A stretch of 64,000 nucleotides of DNA from contig NZ_JACCHQ010000017.1 in the NCBI RefSeq assembly GCF_016031655.1, positions 62,001 to 126,000 on the forward strand, written 5' to 3'. The notes under the pieces were generated by a model that did no database searches, was not told the origin of the DNA, and saw only the letters and a list, made by a program, of their open reading frames with translations. Of the stretch, positions 1 to 8,956 are shown in pieces. This stretch comes from Bradyrhizobium glycinis (lineage in GTDB: Bacteria > Pseudomonadota > Alphaproteobacteria > Rhizobiales > Xanthobacteraceae). The position numbers and the translations under genes are program-made. Position 1 is the stretch's first letter, and each line of letters starts with the position of its first letter.

Positions 1-266
1 GTTCCAGAATTGCGCCGACGCGGCAACTTAGTTCGGCAAGCCCCGCGCGCACTCTTAGAGATAGCCTCGGGCGCAAGCGGCCAGTCCAATCGATTTACGC
101 GAGCGGCGTAAGTGCTCATTTCGAAGATGCTCTGGCTTACTTGGAAGCAGATCGGGCTGAGCGCTGTTTTGCAGTCGAAGATCGGAATGGCCGCCGTAGA
201 CTCGAAGGGGGCACGTGAGCCGCTCCGGCTCGCGTGCCCCCGTCGTTAGCGATAAACATCTCTCTT

Positions 267-548
267 TTACCTCCTGTTCCGACACAGGTGGGCTGGCTTG
301 CGTCCTCTGGACATCGGTTTGGGAGGCGCCGCACCCCTGGCCGGCTCAGCGAACAATTCGGACAAGTGAATACCCAATGTCATCGCGATACGGTCCAGGA
401 GATCAATGCTCGGGTTCTCTTTCTGCTGCTCAATGCCACCCAAATACGAGCGGTCGATCCCGGCATCATAAGCCAATCGCTCTTGCGGAATGCCGCGATC
501 TACACGGATCCGGCGCACATTCCAGGCCACAAGCGCACGAGCGTTCAT
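267..548 (-). CDS. XRE-family helix-turn-helix repressor, copy 1
   Basis: A 93-residue protein that is almost entirely a Cro/CI-type helix-turn-helix: an N-terminal ARALVAWNVRRIR helix, then the HTH with PQERLAYDAGIDRSYLGGIE, then the LLDRIAMTLGIHLSELF helices and a basic Arg/Lys tail. Such proteins bind palindromic operators as dimers and usually repress their own promoter. I chose the ATG at 548 rather than the TTG at 554 because it aligns with the start of the paralogue at 3718-3999, and it puts the AAACCACTGG core 30 nt upstream in both copies. It lies upstream of and divergent from the QseM/FseA-like genes, the sort of position held by QseC in Mesorhizobium ICEs. I cannot show orthology with QseC. 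The family call is firm; the target genes are inferred. Confidence 0.85.
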   Translation of the reverse strand: MNARALVAWNVRRIRVDRGIPQERLAYDAGIDRSYLGGIEQQKENPSIDLLDRIAMTLGIHLSELFAEPARGAAPPKPMSRGRKPAHLCRNRR

Positions 549-570
549 GCGCAAAGCCAGCCATTCTGAC

Positions 571-595
571 GGCTATGAAACCACTGGTTATAGCC
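571..595. promoter_or_regulatory. Candidate operator of the XRE repressor, copy 1
   Basis: An outer inverted repeat GGCTAT...ATAGCC encloses a perfect odd palindrome AACCACTGGTT, 23 nt upstream of the ATG of the XRE gene. The core AAACCACTGG recurs at the same distance upstream of the second XRE gene. This is the size and position expected of an autoregulatory operator. Binding is inferred. Confidence 0.55.
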
Positions 596-1167
596 GAGCT
601 ATTCCGATAAGCTTGCCACAAGCAGTTGGCTGTCGGCGGACTATTGCTTTAACGCGGCAGGTCACCGTGAGACGCAGATGTCCTGGAGTTTGTCTTTGGC
701 CCATCACAAGCGACCTCGCAGCGCGACAGCTCGCTACTGGGGGGACAGCAAAATGACCCCAGAGGTTCCGCCAGCTTTTTGCGGCGCCGCGACTCAATAG
801 GACAACCGTTCAGCTGGAGCTCGAAAAGTGAACGAATTGTTTTCACTTGGCTGCCCTTTGGGCTGCGGCCTTTACCAGCCGCCTGGTAAACGACCGGCCT
901 CCACTCCGTTGCCGATAGGGTGAAGAGGCAAGGACACCCTCAGCTGTGTGGCAAGTCTGCGATCAGCCCCCGTATGGACTGCAAGCAGATTCAGGGCCGA
1001 TCAAAGAGCAGATGCACAGAATGGAGCTGTCCCATATGCGTTCGCGGCTATGGGTCCGGTCAAAAAGAGAAGGGGCCGCGACGATTCGAGCGGTACCAAA
1101 ATGGCCGTAAGTTCGTTATCGTTGCTCGGATTTCGCTAGAATTTTCAGTTCGGTAGGAGTTCAGTCA
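596..1167. other. Intergenic region without a recognised gene
   Basis: I see no coding frame with a family signature or a good ribosome binding site. The last 100 bases must hold the promoter of the QseM-like gene, but I cannot point to clear -35/-10 boxes. Confidence 0.5.
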
Positions 1168-1440
1168 GTGCCGGCCGACCCGAAGATCGCAGAATTGGCT
1201 CCCAGCGCGCCCGAGCTCACGTCATATGACAAGGAGCACGCCGTCACCTACATGCGGCTTCTCGATGCCGACGCTGACAAGGCAGATTGGACCGAAATCG
1301 CGCGCGTTGTGCTTGGGCTTAACCCGACCGTTGAACCGGATCGCGCGCGACGCACCTTCGAAAGTCATCTGACGCGGGCCAGGTGGCTAGCAGGCCACGG
1401 CTATCGTGATCTGCTGCGTGGCGGTTGGCCAAAGCAATGA
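1168..1440 (+). CDS. qseM: QseM-like DUF2285 antiactivator
   Basis: A 90-residue protein starting at GTG, with TAGGAG eight bases upstream. Its middle, LTSYDKEHAVTYMRLLDADA followed by a DW..IARVVL stretch and RARRTFESHLTRARWL, is the short DUF2285-type fold of the QseM family. In Mesorhizobium ICEMlSymR7A, QseM is an antiactivator that binds both the quorum-sensing regulator TraR and the excision activator FseA, holding ICE transfer off in most cells. The gene lies 164 bp upstream of an FseA-like frameshifted gene on the same strand, which strengthens the assignment. No TraR/TraI is present in the window. The symbol is transferred from family resemblance and context, not from a search. Confidence 0.7.
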   Translation: MPADPKIAELAPSAPELTSYDKEHAVTYMRLLDADADKADWTEIARVVLGLNPTVEPDRARRTFESHLTRARWLAGHGYRDLLRGGWPKQ

Positions 1441-1604
1441 ACACCGCCGCTCTCAGGATCGGGGAATTTCTAGCAATCGCAAAAAACGATCATTCCATCG
1501 ATTAAATGCGTGCAGGGCCGGTACGCGGTACGTACGCAGCCGGAAAGCGCCACAATCATGAGATGCACTTGCTCGCGTGTGTAATCTTGCGGGGAAGTTG
1601 CGAC

Positions 1605-2385
1605 ATGCGGGGTACTGACTGGAGATCTGAGGAAGCATACAGCGACCTCAAGAAGGCAGAAGCTGCCGACGTGGCATGGGAGTGGCTGCGCCGAGATCCC
1701 GATTACCAAGAGGATTATAGGCGCTTGTCTCGCCGCCAACGATCCAACGCAGCCACGGAGCAGTTGCGAGGAAAGTGGGGGCTCTCGTTTTCCAGCTGAT
1801 CCGCAAAAGGCATTCGACCAGCAGGCTGTCTTCTGGGCACCTGAAGTGCTGTCGACCGTACTGCCTGTGCGGGCGGCCAAATGCGTGGTGCCCAAAAGCT
1901 ACCAGATCGATTTTGGCAATCTGCCGGGCAGTGACGTTCGTCGCGCGCCGGATGGCTGGCATGCCATCGTGCCACTCGGAGGCGCGAAGCATCGCCTTTG
2001 GCTGAAGAGCCTTCCGGCGAGCGTGACTGTTGTCGTGGTCGATCTGCTGCTCGACGCGGATTTCGAGCTTCGCTTGCAGGCCGCACGTCGGTTTTGGCTC
2101 GCCCTTGAGCATCGGCCGCTCGGAACGCCTCCTCTTGATTTGCCAGCTTTGAAGCGGCGTCGCCTTATCCTCGCGCTACGCGCATTGGATGGATGGCAGG
2201 AAGGAAATAACTATCGCCAAATCGCGCAAGGTCTGTTTGGAAGCCACCGTGTTGCCGAGCGGGGCTGGAAAACAGACGACCTGCGCAGCCGAACCATTCG
2301 ACTGGTTAAGCTGGGGCGGCGCCTCTTGCGCCTTCGCTGTCGCGCATTGCTCCAGAAGGGCCGACGCAGGAATGACACTTCATGA
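1605..2385 (+). CDS. fseA: FseA-like ICE excision activator, read through a +1 frameshift
   Basis: Two frames together encode one protein of about 259 residues. The first starts at ATG 1605 (GGGGAAG upstream) with MRGTDWRSEEAYSDL, a DUF6499-type N-terminal domain, and ends at TGA 1797. The second, one base ahead, continues without a gap as PADPQKAFDQQAVFWAPEVL and ends with a DUF2285 domain (LRALDGWQEGNNYRQIAQ, DLRSRTIRLVKLGRRLL). This split, with the same domain order, is how FseA of Mesorhizobium ICEMlSymR7A is encoded: two overlapping genes fused by programmed +1 ribosomal frameshifting, giving an activator of the excision factor gene. A simple frameshift mutation is the alternative. The slippery UUU-U at the junction and the QseM-like neighbour favour programmed shifting. 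Confidence 0.72.
1782..1799 (+). promoter_or_regulatory. Candidate +1 ribosomal frameshift site
   Basis: In the zero frame this reads CTC TCG TTT TCC AGC TGA. A tRNA-Phe on TTT (1788-1790) can slip one base onto TTT (1789-1791), after which CCA GCT GAT continues the protein as ...WGLSF-PADP. The zero-frame stop lies only two codons downstream. The site follows from the sequence; that it is used is inferred. Confidence 0.6.
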
Positions 2386-2644
2386 GCTCTCGGGCGATCA
2401 ATGACCTCCGTTCTGCTTAGCCAATTCTTCTGACATGGCACGATCGCGGATAGGAGAGATCTCTACTCAGATCTCTCCCTCTGTCCCTTGTGGTCGGGAT
2501 GGCTGCAACCGAGAGGTAATCCTGGTGGGAAGGAGACGCCGCCTCCTTGTTCGGATTGTCTTTCTGGTTGACGGCTCTCGATATGAACGGGGGAGGCGGT
2601 AAAGCGATCTGGCGCAGAGTCATCGAGGAGACCTGGAGAGGCTT

Positions 2645-3553
2645 TCAGGTAGCCTGAGCAAGCGTCGCCTTTTTGCAAAGGCGAGCAACCCATCGGCAAA
2701 AAGAACGAGCGATCTCGGGATGCTCGCTGCGATCCACCGCATAGGCGCGATATTGCATGCCACTTGGAGCGCGTGAGCCGGGAATGATTTGCAAAGCGCC
2801 ACCTCGCACCAGATCACTGACGATGATTTCTGGTGCGACAAGAAGGCATTTTCCTGTCATGACTGCCGGCAGAGCAAGATAGTTGTGATCATAGCGCGCG
2901 CCCGCTCGGATGTCGTTTGAGGACAGGTTCATCGCCCTCAGCCACGTCGGCAGGATGTCGGGACGAGATGTGATGTTCAGTATCGGCGTTGATCGAACGA
3001 TCGAGAGCTCTCTGCCCGCGACCAGATTGGGCGGCCCCACGCATACCAGCTCCTCATTGTAGATCTCCCAACTATCGGCAGGTTCGATGACGGAAAGGTC
3101 GCGTGTAATCAATATGTCGTAGTCATCCGAAGATGTCGGCGGCGATAGCGAGCTGACGACATCCACGATGACACCGCCCGCTTCAGCAGAGAACGCTTGC
3201 AGGTTTGGAATCAGAAGCGAGGAGGCAAAAGTCGATAGTGATGTGCGAATGACAATCCGATTGGCGTCCGCGGCCGCCCGCCGTCGCATTCTCTTGGCGG
3301 TGAAGCCGACTGTCTCGAGCGGTTCAGAGACCGCGTTAGCAAATAGTCTTCCGAACTCGGTCAAATGACTGCGGCGGCCGCGCCGCTCGATGAGGTCAGC
3401 ACCGAGATAGTCTCGCAGGACGGACAAATAGCGGCTGACCGAGCTCTGAGTCGTTCCCAAGCTGCTGGCGGCGCGTGTGACGCTGCCTTCGCGTGCGACG
3501 ATCACAAAAGCGCGGATGGCGTTTAGAGGAACTTCTTCGTCTTGAGCCGCCAT
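2645..3553 (-). CDS. LysR-type transcriptional regulator
   Basis: A 302-residue protein with the LysR architecture: an N-terminal winged HTH (LNAIRAFVIVAREGSVTRAA, then a TTQSSVSRYLSVLRDYLGADLI segment, residues about 10-65), a linker helix, and a C-terminal periplasmic-binding-like effector domain to about residue 295. It resembles the GcvA-like branch. LysR proteins bind near divergent promoters and respond to small ligands; the ligand cannot be read here. It is convergent with the FseA-like gene (259 bp between stops) and is followed on its 5' side by the second XRE repressor on the same strand. It looks intact. It is not an obvious NodD, and no nod box is seen nearby. Confidence 0.88.
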   Translation of the reverse strand: MAAQDEEVPLNAIRAFVIVAREGSVTRAASSLGTTQSSVSRYLSVLRDYLGADLIERRGRRSHLTEFGRLFANAVSEPLETVGFTAKRMRRRAAADANRIVIRTSLSTFASSLLIPNLQAFSAEAGGVIVDVVSSLSPPTSSDDYDILITRDLSVIEPADSWEIYNEELVCVGPPNLVAGRELSIVRSTPILNITSRPDILPTWLRAMNLSSNDIRAGARYDHNYLALPAVMTGKCLLVAPEIIVSDLVRGGALQIIPGSRAPSGMQYRAYAVDRSEHPEIARSFCRWVARLCKKATLAQAT

Positions 3554-3717
3554 TGTCTGCTCCGGCGCTGGATTGAATATCCATCACATTATTCGATGTC
3601 TATAACGGGATTACCGCGAATCAAGGCTCGGCTGCGCACAAAATCCGCGTGGGAGCGCTTTCATAACTTGGCAGGTACCACACAGATCAGCCCCCACGGC
3701 CTGGCCCTGTCAGGGGA

Positions 3718-3999
3718 CTAGGTCCTTTTGCGGCGTGCCGCCTTGGGCTTGCGACCTTTAGGTAAGGTGGCGGGCGGCGGCGCCCCCTTGGATGGCCGAA
3801 CAAACAGCTCGGAGACAGTAACGCCGAGCGTCTCGGCAAGGCGATCGAGAAGATCGATTGTCGGATTCGCCTGTTGCCGCTCAAGTCCGCCCATATAGGA
3901 GCGATCAATACCTGCATCGTAGGCCAATTGCTCTTGCGGAATACCGCGCTCAACGCGGATCCGGCGCACATTGTAAGCCACAAGCGCACGAGCTCTCAT
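3718..3999 (-). CDS. XRE-family helix-turn-helix repressor, copy 2
   Basis: A 93-residue paralogue of the protein at 267-548, with the same length and near-identical HTH: ARALVAYNVRRIRVERG, PQEQLAYDAGIDRSYMGG, then LLDRLAETLGVTVSELF and a Lys/Arg-rich tail. It starts at ATG 3999. A related palindromic element with the AAACCACTGG core stands 30 nt upstream, as in copy 1, so both the gene and its control region are duplicated. The two repressors bracket the QseM/FseA-like genes and the LysR gene. They may compete for each other's operators, which is inference. Confidence 0.85.
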   Translation of the reverse strand: MRARALVAYNVRRIRVERGIPQEQLAYDAGIDRSYMGGLERQQANPTIDLLDRLAETLGVTVSELFVRPSKGAPPPATLPKGRKPKAARRKRT

Positions 4000-4021
4000 G
4001 CGCGAAGGCAGCCATTTCGAT

Positions 4022-4045
4022 GGTCATCAAACCACTGGCTATAAC
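4022..4045. promoter_or_regulatory. Candidate operator of the XRE repressor, copy 2
   Basis: The sequence GGTCATCAAACCACTGGC followed by TATAACC shares the AAACCACTGG core and a TATA.CC arm with the site at 571-595, at the same offset from the start codon. Its dyad symmetry is weaker than in copy 1. Confidence 0.5.
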
Positions 4046-4618
4046 CAACATAAAAAGATCACAAATTTCGATGTTTCCAATCGAACTATTCGATGCATGT
4101 CACCAAATCGTAGTTTCCCGACGCTACTGGGGCGGGCCACACCAGCGCTGGCATATCGGTCGTCGAGTGTGGCGGCGAAGGTCTTGCCGGCGCTGACTGG
4201 AGCTCGGTCGTTCCGCTCGCTCGGCAGCCGTTCGATTCTGCTACCCCATTTTGCGTGAAAGGCCTCGAGGCAAAATGCAAAGATGCTAACTGAGAGGGCG
4301 CCCATGGCCTCATCCGAAATAAAGTTGCAACGACGGATAAATGAGCGGGCCCCGCCCAAGTGGATTGTAGCGACAGCCGACCAGGCGAGGTCAGAATTGG
4401 CCTTCAACCCTGCATCACGTGGCGATCTTTGTGTGAGCTGCCACTACGCAGTCGAGGTGGTCGGATAGGACCGCCATCGCGATCAAGTTCAAGCCGATCG
4501 CACAACGCAAGAAACAGACTGACGAACGAAAAGATAAGGCCGCCAGTTATTATGGCCTTCGCAGGATCTCAGAGGCATTTGAGCATCGAAATCACCCATT
4601 GCGAAGCATGCCTTGATC
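4046..4618. other. Intergenic region without a recognised gene
   Basis: About 570 bases between the XRE gene and the nucleotidyltransferase stop. Short open frames occur on both strands, but none has a recognisable motif or ribosome binding site. Confidence 0.5.
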
Positions 4619-5374
4619 TTACGCGCCCCTGAAAAGTCGCTCTGCGACTTGCAGATCTTCAGTCGTGTCAATTTCGTACCATCTGACATGGTCACACCGC
4701 GCAGTGGCAAGCTGCAGGCCGCGCAGGTCAATAAGATACGAAAGAAGTTCTTCGATGTAGGACTGGGTCGCGCCGGACCCTATGATTTGGTCCAGCGCTG
4801 GAACAATCGTCTCCTTGAGAGTCGGCGATGAAAGTCGGAATAGGTTCATCGTTTTGAAAAGCCGTGGGCCATTCGCAGTTAGGTTTGCACCGGTTTGCCT
4901 CATACGAAACTGCGAGATTAGGCCGTTTTCCGTTAACAGGACTGCTGAGCCTTCCATGGATTCGTCGAACGGAACGATGGCTGCTACATCAGTCAGGCCG
5001 CTGTCCAGCAGATGTCGCAGCGCGCTTTCCTCGAAGAACACATCGCCCTCGAGGAGAAAGCAATCTCCGGAAAGCAGCGCGTCACGCGCGAGCCAAAGCG
5101 AATAGGCGCTTCCAGTACGGTCGAAAGCCGCCGATGCCACATAGTTGATCGCGAGCGCGCCAAAGCGATGCCCGCACGCGTATTGAATAGCGTGCTTGCG
5201 ATAACCGACCACGAGCGTCACCTCTTCGACCCCGACGGCTTCCAAATTTCTGAGCGCTTTGTAGAGAATCGGCGTACCGTTGACTTCGACCAAGGGCTTC
5301 GGCCGGAGGTCCGTGAGCGGCCGAAGGCGAGAGCCGACGCCGGCGGCGAGAATAATTGCTTTCTTGACAGTCAT
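4619..5374 (-). CDS. Sugar-phosphate/phosphonate nucleotidyltransferase
   Basis: A 251-residue single-domain NTP transferase. It opens with KKAIILAAGVGSRLRPLTD, the GxGxRLxPLT nucleotide-binding signature, followed by KPLVEVNG and, near residue 100, LLEGDVFFE in place of the metal-binding D.D segment. This is the LicC/HddC-like branch that makes CDP- or NDP-activated small molecules such as CDP-choline or CDP-phosphonates. It lies 112 bp downstream of a PEP mutase gene on the same strand. In several bacteria this pairing marks phosphonate biosynthesis followed by CTP activation (PntC-type), so a phosphonate substrate is likely but not proven. The start is ATG 5374; ATG 5401 is an in-frame alternative. 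Neither has a strong ribosome binding site. Confidence 0.8.
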   Translation of the reverse strand: MTVKKAIILAAGVGSRLRPLTDLRPKPLVEVNGTPILYKALRNLEAVGVEEVTLVVGYRKHAIQYACGHRFGALAINYVASAAFDRTGSAYSLWLARDALLSGDCFLLEGDVFFEESALRHLLDSGLTDVAAIVPFDESMEGSAVLLTENGLISQFRMRQTGANLTANGPRLFKTMNLFRLSSPTLKETIVPALDQIIGSGATQSYIEELLSYLIDLRGLQLATARCDHVRWYEIDTTEDLQVAERLFRGA

Positions 5375-5486
5375 TTGGTCGCGCCAGCCGCCCAGATCCA
5401 TGTGGTTCGCCAAAGGCGTAGTCTGTTCGACACATCTCTGGCAGTAGTGGAGCAGCAAACGTAGGCCTAGCCAATCGCGAATGACG

Positions 5487-6485
5487 CTAATGCTGCAGCT
5501 TGTTGGGATAGAGGTACCGCGCTTCGGCCTCGGCGAGTTCGTCATAGCTGAACAGTTCAAAAATATCTTCGAGGGGGGCGATATCGGGCTCGATGGTTGC
5601 AACGTTCTCTTCAGCGAAGATGCGGCCGCAGACCCGTCGCATTGCTGCGACGGCCGCGCGCATCGAGTGATTGGCCCAAATGACCGTCGAGATGCCGGCG
5701 CGACGATACTCGCAAGTCGGTGTCCGATAATATTTGGTTGGAACAATAACGACGGGCAACCTGTTCTGCCAAGCATCTGCGAACGAAAGGATTTCGTCCG
5801 CGGAGCTGCTTCGCGAGTGAATCAGGATCGCGTCAGCTCCGGCTTCACGGTATGCGTGAGCCCGTGCGATTGCTTCGTTCATTCCGTGTGCGGCGATTAA
5901 TGCTTCGATTCGGGCTACAAGGACGAGCTCGTTTGCAACCGTGTCCTTCACGGCGCGCAACCGTCCGCAGAATTCGTCAATGTCGGCGAGGGGATGGCGG
6001 TTGCCAACAAACGAGTTTAGCTTCGGAAAGCAGCTGTCTTCCAGCGCAATCCCCGCCGCGCCGCGCTCACGGAGTTTGCGAGCCAGCAGACGGGCATTGT
6101 TGAAGTTCCCGAATCCGCCATCTCCGTCGACAAGAACCGGAAGTTGGCTTGAACCCACGATCCGCTCAACGGCGTCGACAAGCTGGCTCCATGATGCTTC
6201 GTTCGCGTCGCGGTAACCTAGAGAACAGGCAATCGACAGACCTGAAGCCCACAGGCCCTTGAAACCTGCTCGCCCGGCGATTGCGGCGGACAGGCCGTCA
6301 TGCGCTTCCATGAGAAAGGAGAGTGCGCTGCTGGAGCAGACCTCAGCACGCAGAGCATCAGTTCGAGTTAGATCGACGGAATGATTATTGCCATGGGCAA
6401 GGACAGATGGTGAATGATCCTGCATGCCAAATCCGTGTTTCGAGGCCGACGTTATCCGGCTTCGAGCGTGACAGGTTTCTGGCAT
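5487..6485 (-). CDS. pepM: Phosphoenolpyruvate mutase
   Basis: An isocitrate-lyase/PEP-mutase superfamily enzyme of about 332 residues. It would isomerise PEP to phosphonopyruvate, the entry step of nearly all natural phosphonates. Supporting motifs are LSFLMEAHDGLSAAIAG, the WASGLS strand, DGDGGFGNFNNA, and the loop LEDSCFPKLNSF. That loop matches the mutase signature EDKxxPKxNS in E, D, PK and NS, but Ser replaces the first Lys. Methylisocitrate lyases instead carry a KKCGH motif, absent here. The start is uncertain: TTG 6494, ATG 6485 or ATG 6425, none with a clear Shine-Dalgarno sequence. No phosphonopyruvate decarboxylase or aminotransferase is in the window, so the pathway is incomplete here. 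Confidence 0.85.
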   Translation of the reverse strand: MPETCHARSRITSASKHGFGMQDHSPSVLAHGNNHSVDLTRTDALRAEVCSSSALSFLMEAHDGLSAAIAGRAGFKGLWASGLSIACSLGYRDANEASWSQLVDAVERIVGSSQLPVLVDGDGGFGNFNNARLLARKLRERGAAGIALEDSCFPKLNSFVGNRHPLADIDEFCGRLRAVKDTVANELVLVARIEALIAAHGMNEAIARAHAYREAGADAILIHSRSSSADEILSFADAWQNRLPVVIVPTKYYRTPTCEYRRAGISTVIWANHSMRAAVAAMRRVCGRIFAEENVATIEPDIAPLEDIFELFSYDELAEAEARYLYPNKLQH

Positions 6486-6699
6486 CTCAATCAATTGCGA
6501 GAACTGGTAGGTGACATGAATGGAACGTGTCGTGAGGATGAGACGACGTTACGCCCGCGAACGCATCTCATCGCAAGAGAGCGCGATGCATACGAAACGA
6601 CTAGTTCTTCGAATTGGTGCGCTATGCTTATCTAGTGAAAGTTTTGAAGGTGGAACAGTCGATGGAGTGCAATTGGAGTGCCTTAGCTTGTCGCAGGGA

Positions 6700-6850
6700 G
6701 GCGGCGTAGGCCTCGCTCTGGATGACGGCCGTTCTCGAAGAGCGCATATCTCAGAGCTTGGGTGCGGCTGATAAACAAGCCGCCAAAGGCGCCCTCGTTC
6801 TCGGGAGACCGCATATCGGCCCGATCTCGGCAAAAGGGCGCTCGCACGAG
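6700..6850 (-). pseudogene. Degenerate copy of the 76-residue hypothetical gene at 19716-19946
   Basis: On the minus strand the segment reads NEGAFGGLFISRTQALRYAL, matching GGFFGGLFVDRAHALKYALL of the intact gene, then FENGRHPE against LENGGHPE. An RDRA remnant lies upstream in another frame. Frameshifts and the loss of both ends make it a remnant. Confidence 0.6.
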
Positions 6851-6981
6851 GTCCGCATAGCTCAGTCCTTGAGCCGTTCTTCCGGCGATATTTGGTCTGT
6901 TTAATCCATCCGGAGATCGTGTCCCTGAGCGTGGTGTAACTGGCGGTGGGACACCGCGTTCGCCGGCAAGAGCCGGACTGG

Positions 6982-7440
6982 TCAGCTGGCGATAGCCGGG
7001 AGGCTGACGGTTGGATCATCGCTCAACGGCGCGATGGTTTCCAGCGTCATGTAACGGGCGCGCTGGACGGCCCATTCATCATTCTGTTCGAGCAGGATCG
7101 CGCCGATGAGGCGGACGATAGCGTCCTCATTGGGGAAGATGCCGACGACCTCGGTCCGGCGCTTGATCTCGCCGTTGAGGCGCTCGATCGGGTTGGTCGA
7201 GTGCAGCTTGGTGCGGTGCTGCGGCGGGAACGTCATGTAGGCCAGCACATCGGTCTCGGCCTCGTCGAGGAAGCCGGCGAGCTTGGGTAGCTTGGGGCGG
7301 AGCTGATCGGCGACCTTCCGCCATTGCGCTCGTGCGGCCTCGGCATCGTCCTGGGCAAACGCTGTGGCGATGAAGGCGGAGACGACACGCCGTCCACTTT
7401 TGCCGGCATGGGCCAGCGCGTTGCGCATGAAGTGCACGCG
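6982..7440 (-). pseudogene. IS256-family transposase, C-terminal part
   Basis: It carries the C-terminal IS256 signature (HRTKLHSTNPIERLNGEIKR and EDAIVRLIGAILLEQND) and ends at 6982. Its 5' side stops at the IS1182-type end at 7441. Joined to the fragment at 8957-9701 it would complete a Mutator/IS256 DDE transposase: the reading passes through CRV and resumes at HFMRNALAHAG. Confidence 0.85.
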
Positions 7441-8956
7441 GGGGTCGTTGAAGAAGTGGCCATTAGATTTCGCGCGATGCAGCGACCGGCCCCGTCATGG
7501 CCCTCTCGTTAAAATCCGCGCTACGGCGCGCTCTGAAGCCGCAAACGCGCTATAAGGGATAATCCAAGGCAGAATAAGCGCAAGGAGAGCGGCTGCCAGC
7601 CGCTTCAGGTTGATGACGGCGGCCGTCAGGTAGGCCTGGATCTTCATATTCGGTAGACCACGCCGTATGGCGCGCGCCAGTCCGTGCCAGGTCTTGGCTT
7701 CGCCGTGGAAGCCCTCTGAGCGCCAGCGATGGCGCTGATAGAGCCGTCGATCCTGCTTACTCCATCGCTGGCGACGGCGGCGGGCGCGGAGCAGTGCAGG
7801 ATAATCGTCACCGACAACAACTGCCTTGTTAACCCGCCCTTTGGATAGGCAATCGCTCTTGAGCGGACACCGGGCGCAATCCTTCGCCTTCGAGTAAAAG
7901 AAACGGCCGTGCTTGATGGGCCGCGCGGGGCGCAAGATACGTCCTCGTGGGCACTTCAAGATGTCGTTCTTGGCGTCGTACCGGAAGCGTCTGAGCGGTA
8001 CGCGGCTCTTGATTGGTTCGGCTTTAGTTGGGATCAGGGCATCAATGCCGCGCCGCTCGAGCGCGCCGTAGACTTTAGCGTAGGCATAGCCCGCATCGGC
8101 GGTGACTACCTTGATGTCGATGCCCGTAATCGCTTCAACCTCATCGACTTGCGGCTCGATCATCTCCCCTTCGTTCGTTTGTCCAGTCGTGACCGCGACA
8201 TCCAGAATGACACCGACCTTGTCATCGACGGCCGTGTGCTGCTTGTAAGCGGGTTCCAGCCGCCGGTTTCGGGCATTCGTGGCCATTGTCGCATCGGGAT
8301 CACGTCGTGCAGATCTTCTTATACTTGCCGCTTTGCCGGCCCGTTCTCTCAGCCTCGCTTTCATCCTCGCTTTGATTTTCGCTCAGTACATCCACCACAT
8401 GCTGCTCGGTGAGGCTGTCCCAACTCACATTGGCGCGGATCAGCGACGCATCAATGTGGACCACCTCCGCAGTGGCGATCTTGGCCTTCAAACAGGCCTC
8501 GACCGTACGTTTGAAGATCCTACGGAACCGCTCTTCGCCCCAGCGCTGGCGGATGCGCGTCAGGCTTGAATGGTGCGGTAGCTGCTCGTGCAGGCCATAA
8601 CCAGCAAACCAGCGAATGGCGATGTTGACCTGAGCCTCACGCATCAGCTTGCGATCGTGTACGATCCCGGTGAGCAGACCAGCGAGCATCAGCCGTACCG
8701 CGGCTTCCGGATCGATGCCTGGCCGACCGTCGTTCATGCAATAGCAATCGGTGACCTCTTCCCTGAGCCAGGACAGGTCAAGTACACGATCGACCCGCGC
8801 CAGCACGTGCTCATCTGGGACGAGCTGTCTGAGCGTGCCAGTGATGAAGAGCTCCAACTGATCCCGCTCCTTGCGCCCCAGCATCTCGTTTGCTCCGCCC
8901 ATCGCGAATCGCCGACCAAAACGGAATCAGCCAATTGCAGCTTTTTCAACGACCCC
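7441..8956 (-). mobile_element. IS1182-family element nested in the IS256 transposase
   Basis: Its ends are inverted repeats, GGGGTCGTTGAAGAAGTGGC on the left and GGGGTCGTTGAAAAAGCTGC on the complement of the right. ACGCG flanks it on both sides (7436-7440 and 8957-8961) as a likely target duplication. It carries one transposase gene with a frameshift. Confidence 0.8.
7495..8902 (-). pseudogene. IS1182-family transposase with frameshift
   Basis: Two adjacent frames together make one IS1182/IS5-superfamily DDE transposase. The N-terminal part (from 8902, with ELFITGTLRQLVPDEHVLAR and VHIDASLIRANVSWDSL) stops at a TGA at 8300-8302. The C-terminal part (DPDATMATNARNRRLEPAYK, TADAGYAYAKVY, CPLKSDCL, RHRWRSEGFHGEAK) continues in the next frame to 7495. 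One extra base between ACG and GAT creates the stop. Known relatives read straight through this point, so this is probably a mutation rather than a programmed shift. Confidence 0.85.

Noticed and set aside
1043..1060. Third copy of the XRE operator upstream of the QseM-like gene (GGCTATGGGTCCGG)
   Set aside because: Only the first six bases match; the AACCACTGGTT core and the second arm are missing.
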